DNA of 64,000 bases from Meconema thalassinum (Eukaryota > Arthropoda > Insecta > Orthoptera > Tettigoniidae): the NCBI GenBank assembly GCA_946902985.2, contig OX336388.2, positions 1,215,238,609-1,215,302,608 on the forward strand. The letters run 5' to 3'. Under the pieces are notes generated by a model. It did not search any database and was not told where the DNA came from. It saw only the letters and a list, made by a program, of their open reading frames with translations. This document shows, piece after piece, positions 1 through 8,343 of the stretch. The position numbers were made by a program, and so were the translations under genes. Position 1 is the first letter of the stretch. Every line of letters starts with the position of its first letter.

Positions 1-236
1 TGACTTAGGTGTATTAGATTTATTAAATACCTGTGGGTATTTATTTTAGATTGACTCTCAATAAGGAAACAATAAATATGATGAAGTTCGTAGCATGGCA
101 TGTGTATCACAAAAGGTACGATGTTTTTGTATTACGCTTACTTACAAATATATATACAATCTTTAGGTTACAAAAGTTTGTACAAACTTAGTGTAACGTG
201 TCAAACGTATTTACAGATATTATTGCTCAGTTGGTA
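1..236. other. AT-rich sequence with no gene
   Basis: No coding signal is visible. Bases 190-220 resemble 3853-3883: both contain GTAACGTGTCAA followed by TATTTACAGA. The right edge, 222-236, is the left target-site duplication of the SINE that follows. Confidence 0.5.
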
Positions 237-572
237 GAGCCTCCGTGGCTTAGGCGGCAGCATGCCGGCTTCTCACCGCTGGTTTCGTGATTCAAATCCC
301 GGTCACTCCATGTGAGATTTGTGCTGGACAACGCGGTGGCAGTCAGGTTTTTCTCCGGGTACTCCGGTTTTCCCTGTCACAAATTTCCTTCCAGCAACAC
401 TCTCCACTATCATTTCATTTCATCTGTCATTCATTTCCTCATTGCCCCGGGGGAGTGCGACAGGCTTCGGCAGCCGGCACAGTTCATATCGTCGCCGCTA
501 GATAGGGGCTTCATTCATTCCATTCCCTGACCTTGTCGGTCGACTGGAAGCACGCAGTGGATTTTCATTTTC
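237..572 (+). mobile_element. S1-family tRNA-derived SINE, full length
   Basis: The head begins CCTCCGTGGCTTAGG, an A-box-like segment, followed by a B-box-like TTCAAATCCC and a body containing GCACAGTTCATATCGTCGCC. It ends in ATTTTCATTTT. It is flanked by a 15-bp duplication, ATTGCTCARTTGGTA, at 222-236 and 573-587 with one mismatch, which marks a retroposed insertion. Four other copies lie in the window. Open frames here are not genes. Confidence 0.9.
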
Positions 573-587
573 ATTGCTCAATTGGTA

Positions 588-690
588 TGAAGCACGTCCA
601 TAGTTGTTGCGTACCTTATCGAAGCCTAAGTGAACAGGATCAGATGATGAACGCGTGACGATTGAAACATGTCAACCAATTAATTATCCC
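588..690 (+). mobile_element. Decayed PLE tail fragment with hammerhead remnant
   Basis: The motif AAGCCTAAGTGAACAGGATC (622-641) also precedes the ribozyme motif near 3.1 kb on the other strand, which identifies this as the same retroelement tail family. The sequence after the motif drifts into unrelated AT-rich DNA, so the copy is truncated. Confidence 0.6.
636..678 (+). ncRNA. Hammerhead ribozyme motif, mutated
   Basis: The order of elements is that of a type I hammerhead: AGGAT (636-640), core CAGATGA (641-647), a stem II region, GAAA (664-667), CATGTC (668-673) and AACCA (674-678). Two defects are visible. The conserved U4 of the CUGANGA core is A, and the distal stem I strand should read ATCCT to pair with AGGAT but reads AACCA. 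It is probably inactive. Its identity rests on similarity to the better copies at 5490-5530 and 3070-3112. Confidence 0.55.
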
Positions 691-786
691 TTCTTTACAC
701 ACAAAAGCGTGTTAAAATGTGATAAATATCTCAAGTACTATTTCTGTAATATGTGGAGATAGATTTTGGGACTTCACTATGAAAAA

Positions 787-1114
787 AATGAAAATCCACA
801 GCCTGTTTCCAGTCTCCGACCGGGTCAGGAATGGAATGAATGAAGCCCCCATCTAGCGGCGAGGATATGAACTGTGCCGGCTGCCGAGACCTGTCGCACT
901 CCTCTGGGGCAATGATTAAATGAATGACAGATGAAATGAAATGATAGTGGAGAGTGTTGCTGGAATGAAATTTTGACAGGGAAAACCGGAGTACCCGGAG
1001 AAAAACCTGTCTGCCTCCGTTTTGTCCAGCACAGATCTCACATGGAGTGACCGGGATTTGAACCACAGACCCAGTGGTGAGAGGCCGGCGTGCTGCCGCC
1101 TAAGCCACGGATGC
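787..1114 (-). mobile_element. S1-family SINE, inverted copy
   Basis: The reverse complement reads from the head CTCCGTGGCTTAGG-like at 1114 down to the 3' end at 787, including TTCAAATCCCGGTCACTCC and TTTTTCTCCGGGTACTCCGG. The long open frame across it on the minus strand runs through the tRNA-like head and is not a protein gene. Confidence 0.88.
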
Positions 1115-1176
1115 TTTAAATAGTTGGCCAATACTAGCTGACAAAAATGCAGATCTGAAGTTATAAATCACCAAAA

Positions 1177-1514
1177 ATATACCGCCTAGCATTTTTGGCT
1201 GTTGCCTCGGAGGTCCGGGTTCTATTCCCAGCTCTGCCACGAAATTTCATTCTGATCTGAGGTCTGGAACGGGGTTCACTCAGCCTCGTGAGGCAAACTA
1301 GGAAGAAGTGGTTCGATTCCCACCTCATTCATCCTGGAAGTGGTCTTCCGTGGTTTCCCACTTCTGCTCCAGACAAATGCCGGGATGAGGCAACGGCTAA
1401 TTCCTTTTTACTCCTAGCCTCAATTTCAAAACTATACACACTACTACTTAGACTACATTACAATAACACAGGTTATCAGCAAACATCAAAACTCACACAC
1501 GCAAGTACAGGAGA
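1177..1514 (+). mobile_element. S3-family SINE
   Basis: The tRNA-like head contains GGTCCGGGTTCTATTCCC (1210-1227), followed by GGTCTGGAACGGGGTTCACT, GGTTCGATTCCCACCTC, CGTGGTTTCCCACTTCTG and the tail AATAACACAGGTTATCAG. This family is the commonest in the window. Confidence 0.82.
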
Positions 1515-1519
1515 ATGAT

Positions 1520-1792
1520 AACTAAGAAGTCCTAATTCTCGCATACAGTGTGCGTGGTTAAACGCCGCAATTTGTACCTGAGAATCCCAGGTTCTATCTC
1601 GGATGGGATTCTGTGTTTCCTCTCCCTCAACCCCTCCAGTGACTCTCATTGTTATTCAAATGTCTATGGGGACATTAAGCGCCCTCTGAGGATAGGGAAC
1701 GTTAGGGCGTGGGCAAGTCACCCTCGGTCAGTGGCAGCACTTCTACGTCCTATTCAAGTCACTGTCTGCACGTATAGTGGGCCATAGCTATT
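1520..1792 (+). mobile_element. Unclassified SINE-like fragment
   Basis: It contains a tRNA-like stretch, CCCAGGTTCTATCTCGG, and a body with ATGGGGACATTAAGCGCCC. It ends where an S3 tail begins. I did not find a second copy in this window, so the family assignment is open. Confidence 0.4.
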
Positions 1793-1995
1793 CGGTGGTT
1801 TCTCACTTCTATTCCAGGCAAATGCCGGAATGGTTCCTTAAGTTAAACAACGGCTGCCCTCTTCCCAATCCTTACCTAAATATCATATACACACCAATAC
1901 AGCCATCACAATAACACAGGTTATCAGACAAAGTTATACACACCCTAGTACATGGGGCTGAATGACCACTCTGTCCGAGCCCCTCAAAGGAACCA
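1793..1995 (+). mobile_element. S3-family SINE 3' part
   Basis: Contains GGTGGTTTCTCACTTCTATT, CCAGGCAAATGCCGGAATGG, AATACAGCCATCACAATAAC and CATGGGGCTGAATGACCACT. The tRNA-like head is missing, so the copy is 5' truncated or was replaced. Confidence 0.8.
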
Positions 1996-2194
1996 CAGCT
2001 TCTATGCATAAGCATGCTCCAGATTCACCGTTCCCGAACTCTCAGGGCTGGCGAGGAGCCAGTTTTTCAGTGCTTGACAACACTGTGTTTTGCAAATCTT
2101 ACTCTCCTCTTCTCGCCAGTTATCAACCAGTTGTCCTGATTCATGTAGGTGCTTTGAGATATAGTGGCCATGTAGCCCCATGTACTAGTGTGTT

Positions 2195-2475
2195 TGCCTG
2201 ATAACAAGTGTCACTGTGATATCTGTACTGGTATGTGTATTTGTAATTGAGGTACGATTTGGGTAGGAAGATACCGTGGCCTTACGTTAGATACCATCCC
2301 GGCATTTGCCTGGAGTAGAAGTGGGAAACCACTTTCAGGGTGGCTGAGGTAGGAATCGAACCCACCTCTTGTCATTTATGCTTCACGAGGTTGAGTGAAA
2401 CCCGTTTCAATCTTCAGACCAGAATTAAACTTCTTGTCAGAGCCAGAAATTAATTCAGGACCTCTGTATCTGGAG
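2195..2475 (-). mobile_element. S3-family SINE, minus strand
   Basis: The reverse complement contains GAGTGAAACCCGTTTCAATC-like and AGGTAGGAATCGAACCCACC segments, the CATTTGCCTGGAGTAGAAG block and the tail near 2195. The head near 2475 is strongly diverged. Confidence 0.75.
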
Positions 2476-2930
2476 TCTCTATACGTACCCTGAGGTCACA
2501 GAAGACGGTCTCTGTTGTATTGTGACATACCAAGCTCTTTTTATTTATTCCAGAATATAAACTGTTGTTTTATGACGTAGATTTAGGATTCTTCACCACT
2601 CTAGAAATGAGGTGACTCTCAAAGTTTTGTTAAAATTGGATCACCCATTCTGAGTAAATTTGGCAGTACCGATAATTTAAGGTTGTCAGCACTTACGTCA
2701 ATGAAACGTGGGGTAGCGATTACTTCATGCATGCAAAGTTTCACCAAAATTGATTTAATCTTTAAGAAATTAAAATGAATGGGATGGACGTAGACACATC
2801 CGTGGCTTATACCAGATTTAACTCGCAAACCTACTTCCCCAGCTTTCATAATGAAAAGTAAGATAAAAACAGAAAACGATATCAAAATTAATACCGAAAC
2901 CTGTTTCAAAATTGAAGTGATATAAGCCAT
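2476..2930. other. Unassigned AT-rich DNA
   Basis: No repeat family, tRNA-like box or coding similarity was recognised. An open frame on the minus strand (2619-2930) encodes a 103-residue hydrophobic protein start but has no recognisable domain. Confidence 0.4.
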
Positions 2931-2931
2931 T

Positions 2932-3160
2932 TTTCAGTGTTGTCTAATTCTGATAAAGAAAGTTTTTCAGTCGGTCAACACGAATTGTGCCCAATTTCAT
3001 TAGGCGGGAAACAAGTACTTGCATACCCCACAAACTAACACACTCTTTATGCACAAATACCTACTTAATAGGATGACATGTTTCGAATGTCACGCGGTCA
3101 TCCTCAGATCCTGTTCACTAAGGCTTAACTAGTGTATGATGTTTTTAAATCACAATTAAA
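2932..3160 (-). mobile_element. PLE tail copy with hammerhead
   Basis: On the minus strand this copy runs from AAGCCTTAGTGAACAGGATC (upstream of the ribozyme) to a tail containing GTTGACCGACTGAAAAAC and ending in CAACACTGAAAA. The same tail occurs at 5531-5660 (+), 22040-22150 (-), 31233-31372 (-) and 32712-32850 (+). It is therefore a dispersed element end rather than host sequence. An RTE fragment abuts its upstream side. Confidence 0.75.
3070..3112 (-). ncRNA. Hammerhead ribozyme motif (type I, minimal stem III)
   Basis: On the minus strand: AGGAT (3112-3108), core CTGAGGA (3107-3101, fits CUGANGA), one extra T, a stem II region, GAAA (3084-3081), CATGTC (3080-3075) and ATCCT (3074-3070). 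Stem I, AGGAT with ATCCT, is a perfect 5 bp. The cleavage triplet is GTC. Stem II is weak, with only the two closing base pairs kept, so activity is uncertain. Hammerheads with tiny stem III are known from Penelope-like retroelements, and the surrounding tail fits that source. Confidence 0.68.
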
Positions 3161-3175
3161 CACAAATACGTATAT

Positions 3176-3843
3176 GTTGTTGTTTGAGTCTTCAGTCTTT
3201 TGACCGGTTTGATGCAGCTGTCCATGCCTCCCTGTCCTGAGCTAATCGTTTCATCTCTACGTAGCTACCACACCCTACTTCCGAGGCAATCTGTTTAACA
3301 TATTCTAACCTTGGTCTACCCCTACAGTTCTTGTCCTTGACCCTCCCTTCCATAACTAAGCTTCCTATTCCTGGGTGTCTTAGTATGTGTCCTACCAACC
3401 TATCTCTTCTCTTCATTAGCAGTCACCAGAAACATCTCTCCTCTCCCACTAGTCTCTTCGTTTGTAACCCTATATACCCATCTGATCTTCATCATTCTCC
3501 TGTAACACCATATTTCAAACGCTTCAATTCTCTTCTTTTATGCTGCACCAATAGTCCATGTTTCACTTCCATAGAGCGCCACGCTCCAGACAAAAGCCTT
3601 CAGAAATGACTTCCTAATACCTAAATCTATATTCGATGTCAACAAATTCCTTTTCTGTAGAAATGCTTTCCTTGCCTGAGCTAACCTACTTTTTATATCC
3701 TCTTTGCTTCGCCCATCACTGGTTATTTTGCTTCCTAAGTAACAGAAGTCTCCTGCTTCCTTTAGTTTTTCACCTGACAATGTGATGTCCATAGAGGTTT
3801 CTGATTTATTTCGGCTGCATTCCAATAGATTTATATTACATAC
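3176..3843 (-). pseudogene. RTE-like non-LTR retrotransposon, 3' fragment
   Basis: Minus-strand frames encode the C-terminal part of an RTE-type endonuclease/reverse transcriptase. The upstream frame (3870-3538) carries GDFCYLGSKITSDGRSKEDI, FVWSVALYGSETWTIGAA and the LAQARKAFLQKRN segment. A second frame (3416-3192) carries RRDRLVGHILRHPG and CRGRPRLEYVKQI. The two are out of frame with a degraded stretch between them, so the copy is 5' truncated and dead. The 3' end near 3176 is an ACAACAACA-like tail typical of these elements. A sister copy lies at 43690-44243. Confidence 0.88.
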
Positions 3844-3894
3844 GTTTGTAAAACTTGTGTAACGTGTCAACTATTTACAGACAGTAGCCTATAA

Positions 3895-4775
3895 TACACT
3901 TCTACGGTCGTTGCGTTAGTATTATTAATGTGGATTAAGTATGTTTCCTGTTGTTTATTGAATTGTTATTATGGATAATCTAAGTATTGAAATCATCTGT
4001 CTATTTCGTTATTATTGTTATAAATCAACCGTTCCTATTTAAACTCTTGGCCTAATTGTATTGCAATGTCTCGCGCGGCACATACACAGTTAAAAATATA
4101 CAAATACACTGGAATGTTGTCAACTTTCCTGACATTTAGAGCTGATTCTTGTGATCCTTGATATTTATGTTTCTACTTATCATAGATCCATTTTGATGTA
4201 GTAGAGACTTCATCGTGATATGTTGTTCCTCTCGGTCTTTGAAAGGCTTCTTAATGAGGTTTTACTCTATAGAGAATCCTGTTTCACAAGTCATGACGTA
4301 GTTCGGCTTCATTAGCCTCTTTGAAATAGATCTCGACCTAGTTTCCTTTATAATGAAGTAGCAATTTAGAGGTTCCTTCTCCTCATGTTCCTACTAGGCC
4401 ACGGAGAACAAGATCGTCAGACGAACGAAACCTGTCTTCCAAACAATGTCCCATTTTTGAGAGGTGTATAAAAAGCATATTATTAATCCATGTAGTAGTA
4501 GCCTAGTAGTTGTCTTAGGCCAGTGTGAAAAGTAGATCTGTGCGCATGCGTATTTATAATTCGATTAATGAAATGCTTTGTCTACTCAGCCTCATTCCTC
4601 GTTCTGTAATGTGAGCTAGAGATTCATCAGATTGACATGGCAAATTCCCTCCCTTTGTATAATACGTAAGTTAGTTCTCGCGGGAATTGAAGTTTAACTC
4701 GCTGCATTTATACTCAGTACAATCTAACTTCTGCCAAGTTGCATTTTATTTATTCTCTGTTGCCAAATCGAAAAG
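3895..4775. other. Unassigned AT-rich DNA
   Basis: No recognised repeat, coding similarity or RNA structure. Composition is ordinary for the window. Confidence 0.4.
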
Positions 4776-4920
4776 TCATTTGATTCCCAGTCAATGCATG
4801 TGAGATTTTCGAAGTGAAATGCCATGTCCTGTGGTTCGGATTCCACGTAAAAAGGAGGTCCCGTGGCTCATAATCTACAGATTAACGGTCACGTTAAACT
4901 ACAAGCTTCCTCCCTTCGAA
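4776..4920 (+). mobile_element. S5-family SINE
   Basis: Contains the end of a tRNA-like head (TTTGATTCCCAGTCAATGCA) and the S5 body: GAAATGCCATGTCCTGTGG, CACGTAAAAAGGAGGTCCCG and AACTACAAGCTTCC. The 5' half of the head is missing. Confidence 0.82.
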
Positions 4921-5009
4921 AAGACCGAGCAGCGCTTAGTCGAATGGCTTATGGTTCACGAGTACACTAAGACCGAGCAGCGCTTAGTTGAATGGCTTAT
5001 GGTTCACGC
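4921..5009. repeat. 48-bp tandem duplication
   Basis: The unit AAGACCGAGCAGCGCTTAGT... starts at 4921 and again at 4969, differing by one base in the first 41. It sits directly after the S5 SINE 3' end. The period is a multiple of three and the plus strand stays open through both units (TEQRLVEWLMVH twice), but there is no other sign of coding. Confidence 0.75.
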
Positions 5010-5469
5010 GTGGTGAGGGCTAATCCACGGTCTTTAATAGTTGCAGACCCACCTCATTCAATAACATACATCTTATCTAGTTTGGCAACACCTCACATAA
5101 ACACATCGCAATGACTCCACACAGCACATATGGACAGGGGGGAGAAGGCAGGGAAAAACCAGTCGTTAAGATAACAACCACCGCAGTCGACCGCACCGTG
5201 AGTTACAGTGAACACGATAACTGCGCGTAGTTGTAGTAAGGAAGACAATCAGATAAGTAGTTGGCCTATAATATTATAGTTTAACCATAGTTGATTTTTA
5301 CAACCATATAATCACTCCAAAGTACAAACTCCGGATATCTATCACCAATTAGCATTTCACCTAACATCATATATACTGCATTTAGCATACACCGACAGTT
5401 GCAGTACCAATACTGCAACTAAATAATTGTACATATTGTAAATATTTTCACCTGTATTTCAAACATAGA
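5010..5469. other. Unassigned DNA
   Basis: Contains an inverted pair around 5396-5422 (ACAGTTGCAGTACC / ATACTGCAACT). No family was recognised. Confidence 0.35.
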
Positions 5470-5662
5470 TTTTATAGCCTAAGTGTAATGGATCTGATGA
5501 TGATCGCTTGACGATCGAAACTGGTCATCCTAGTGTATTTATTAATCTCATGTAATTTATTTCAGGATTAGGGCATAACCCATCTATTTTGGGTACATTC
5601 GTGTTGACCGACTGAAAAGCACTAAACTCTTGTTTACTAAGGCAACACTGAAACTATGGCTT
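5470..5662 (+). mobile_element. PLE tail copy with the best-preserved single hammerhead
   Basis: Begins TAGCCTAAGTG, contains the ribozyme motif at 5490-5530, then TTCGTGTTGACCGACTGAAA and the terminal AAGGCAACACTGAAA. No protein-coding part remains, so this copy is either truncated or a non-autonomous derivative. Confidence 0.78.
5490..5530 (+). ncRNA. Hammerhead ribozyme motif (type I)
   Basis: All hammerhead parts are in order. Stem I is GGAT (5490-5493) with ATCC (5527-5530). The core is CTGATGA (5494-5500). Stem II is GATCG (5502-5506) and CGATC (5512-5516), a perfect 5 bp around the loop CTTGA. GAAA is at 5517-5520. A 2-bp stem III (A-U, C-G) leads to the cleavage triplet GTC at 5524-5526, so predicted cleavage is after C5526. 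One extra T (5501) lies between the core and stem II, as in the other copies. Known biology: PLE hammerheads have very short stem III and may act as dimers. Confidence 0.8.
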
Positions 5663-5859
5663 CAAACACCACAATAGTCACAGATGATATATGATATTAC
5701 AGTCGCGACAGAAACACACGTTATCAGATACATTCAACACACACCCAAAAGAACGGGTCTGACGGCGAATATTTGTCCCTTCCAAAAACACTGAATTAAT
5801 GACAACAGAATCTTCAATTACCGTATTAAGGCTCAAGTAGGACTGTTCTGTAGTTATTG
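5663..5859. mobile_element. Degraded SINE tail fragment
   Basis: Bases 5694-5745 contain AGAAACACACGTTATCAGATA and ACACACACCCAAA, which resemble the shared tail of the S2/S3/S6 SINEs on the plus strand. The rest is unassigned. Confidence 0.4.
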
Positions 5860-6010
5860 TCATCTTAAGGCCACCGCCGCCTCCTTCCCGATCCTCGCCG
5901 TAATTGCAAATACACAATATTACAGATACCACAATAACACGACAAATTCTACCCCCACACTCAACTACACGGGGATGAATAACCACGATGTCCAAGCCCT
6001 GCTAATGAAA
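5860..6010 (+). mobile_element. S3-family SINE tail
   Basis: Contains TAAGGCCACCGCCGCCTCC, ATTACAGATACCACAATAAC, ACTACACGGGGATGAATAAC and CACGATGTCCAAGCCCTGC. The head is missing. Confidence 0.75.
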
Positions 6011-6474
6011 GAACAACAACTAACATAATATGCGAGATACGTTAACAAGACATCCTCTCCCTCAAAGGCACTGACACTAACACGACTTGTGAGGAACAGT
6101 AAGAAGATGATGTAGGGACGGTGGTGATCCAACTTAAAGGGAGTAGAGATGAAATAATACTCCCATAGGACTTGTTTCTCCATTCTCTTGGCTTCCTGGC
6201 CCCTTCCTCCATTTTTCATTACCTCCCCTCAGTACCACCTGATCTGGAGGGGACAATGCTGCTACAGATGGTCCCTCAGGGTTTACGTAACGACCCCGCA
6301 ACCCCTATGTTGGTTTAGCTTACAGATCAGTCATACAGTAGTCGGTGCGGTCAGCTTACATTCCATCATTCCCTTCATTAATAGCCCTCGTCTAAAACAA
6401 ACACGAGAAACGGTGAGCCTGGTCTAAAATCAACCCTCATTCTGTGATCATATATACGTTACAGGCAGAGACTT
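6011..6474. other. Unassigned DNA
   Basis: No recognised element. Open frames on both strands overlap each other and show no known domain. Confidence 0.35.
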
Positions 6475-7600
6475 ACTTTTTAGCCTATTTTCAATTTTGA
6501 AAAAAATAGGCTTATGAGATACCTTTTGTCCGTGTGTGTGTGTGTGTGCGCGCGCGCGCGCGTGTGTGTGTGAGGAATGTGTGTGTGTGTGTGTCTAATA
6601 ATTTCTAAACGGCTGGAGCGATTTCAATGAAACTCGGTAAGTTCATAGCACTATTGCGAACGACCCCGACCGTGCCCTTCAAATTTTGTTACGTCTCACC
6701 AATCCAACATGGCGGCTGTGCGAAATATATCACCAGCATTCAATATCTCCGAAACTAGTCCCGATATCACCCTGGAATTTTTTGCGGTGATAAAGAGAAC
6801 TACTAGATGTTCACGTATGTGACCTTTGAAAAACTGGTAACTACAAAACCAACATGGCGGCCACGTGAATTTGCGACTTTTAAATAGATGTTTCTCGCCG
6901 TTTAATCAACCAAACGCAATGAAACATGGTACAGTATATGTTTATACATATTGTAATGCACCGACATCTAACTTGGATCAATTGTTTACATAACCACAAG
7001 ATGGCGGATGTGCGAAATATTTCACCGGCATTCTATATCTCTGAAACTATTAGCGGTATCACTCTGAAATTTGAACGGAGATAAAGGGCACTACTGGAAG
7101 TTCATCTATAAGACTTTCAAAAACCGGTTAACTATAAAACAAACATGGCGGCCAAGCGAATTTGAAAATTTTAAATAGACCTTTCTCGCGATTTAATGTT
7201 CCAAACTCATTGAAATCTGGTACAGGAAATGTTTATACACATTGTAATTCTCTGGTATCTAATTTAGTTCAATTGTCTACATAACCTCAAGATGGCGGCT
7301 TTGCAAATTTTAAAATTAAGTTTTTATTTCTTGTGTCGTAATCATGCGATCGATGTGAAAGTTTGAATAATGAACCTACGAAATAATTTTCCTTTAATGG
7401 TACATGACTCTATGGCCTATACATTTAACAATCCAATATGGCGACCATCCAAAATATTTAGACGGCTCTGAATATCTACGAATCTATTATAGCAATCAAA
7501 CTGAATTTTTTTAAAGGTTTAAGTTTTAGCGTTGAGCGTCTGTGTTTAACTATTGCGAAATTTAAACGTAGACTGTTATTGTAAACTTACATACTGACAT
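6475..7600 (+). mobile_element. Helitron-like element with ~146-bp tandem modules
   Basis: Starts with TTTTTAGCCTATTTTCAATT, then a TG/CG dinucleotide tract at 6533-6592, then a tandem array. ATGGCGR anchors begin at 6709, 6854, 7001, 7145, 7292 and 7438, so spacing is 145, 147, 144, 147 and 146 bp. Alternate modules resemble each other more closely, giving a higher-order unit of about 292 bp. The same head and module length occur at 50.7-52.2 kb. Exact termini are not certain and no protein is encoded. Confidence 0.65.
6533..6592. repeat. TG/CG dinucleotide microsatellite
   Basis: A (TG)n run with an internal (CG)n stretch at about 6548-6562. It sits at the head of the tandem array. Confidence 0.9.
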
Positions 7601-7621
7601 ACTTTTTCTAATTGATGTGAC

Positions 7622-7768
7622 CACCTCATGGTGTAGCGGCTACCATCCTTGGCTGTCACCTCAGAGGCCCGGGTTCAATTCACGACTCTGCCAATAAATT
7701 TAATTCTTGTCTGAGGGCTGGAACGGGATACAGTCAGCTTCGTGAGGCAAAACTGAGAAGAGGAGGGG
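7622..7768 (+). mobile_element. S3-family SINE head, plus strand half of an inverted pair
   Basis: Carries GTGTAGCGGCTACCATCC, GGCCCGGGTTCAATTCACG and GGGCTGGAACGGGATACAG. It stops at 7768 and is followed head-to-head by a minus-strand copy of the same family. Confidence 0.82.
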
Positions 7769-8155
7769 TACTTGGGTGTGTAGAAGATGTCTGATAACCT
7801 GTGTCACTGTGGTGTCTCTACTAGTGTGTGTATTCTTTTTAATCGAGTTAAGATTTGGGTAGGAAGGTATCATCCCGGCATTTTCCTGGAGTAGAGGTGG
7901 TTAAACCATGGGAAACGTAGTGAGTTATTGTTGTTTAAGGGGCGGAACTACGAGGTAATCTGCCCCTCATGGGAAACTACTTCCAGAATGGCTGAGATAG
8001 GAATCGAACCCACCTTGCCTCAGTTTTGACTCACAAGGCGGAGTGTATCCCGTTCCAACCCTGAGACCAGAATACATTTCTTGGCAGAGCCGGGAATCGA
8101 ACCCGGGCCTCCGCAGTAATAGTCAAGAATGCTAGCTACTACATGGTGGACTGGC
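7769..8155 (-). mobile_element. S3-family SINE, minus strand half of an inverted pair
   Basis: The tail lies near 7775-7860, then CCTGGAGTAGAGGTGG, CCAGAATGGCTGAGATAGG, GGGAATCGAACCCGGGCC, with the head ending near 8150. It is split by a 51-bp insertion at 7917-7967. Confidence 0.82.
7917..7967. mobile_element. 51-bp retroposed 3'-end insertion with 10-bp TSD
   Basis: Flanked by CATGGGAAAC at 7907-7916 and 7968-7977. The insert contains TATTGTTGTTTAAGGGGCGG and AGGTAATCTGCCCCT. Similar sequence occurs near 16800-16850 and 45945-46000, so it is the 3' end of a dispersed element inserted into a SINE. Confidence 0.75.
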
Positions 8156-8251
8156 TTTTACCTATTCAGTTTACATTATTTTTCAATAAGGAGTCGTATA
8201 AAAGTCAACTTTCCCACAACAATGAAACGCTAAGTGGTGGTGTTCATTATG

Positions 8252-8343
8252 TTTATTATTATTATTAATATTATTATTATTGTATTGTATTATAATATAT
8301 ATATTTATATTATATAACATTTTATTTTTATCATCATCATCAT
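8252..8343. repeat. ATT/TA-rich and TCA microsatellite
   Basis: Imperfect (TTA)n and (TA)n followed by (TCA)n. The last 8 bp form the target duplication of the next element. Confidence 0.75.
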
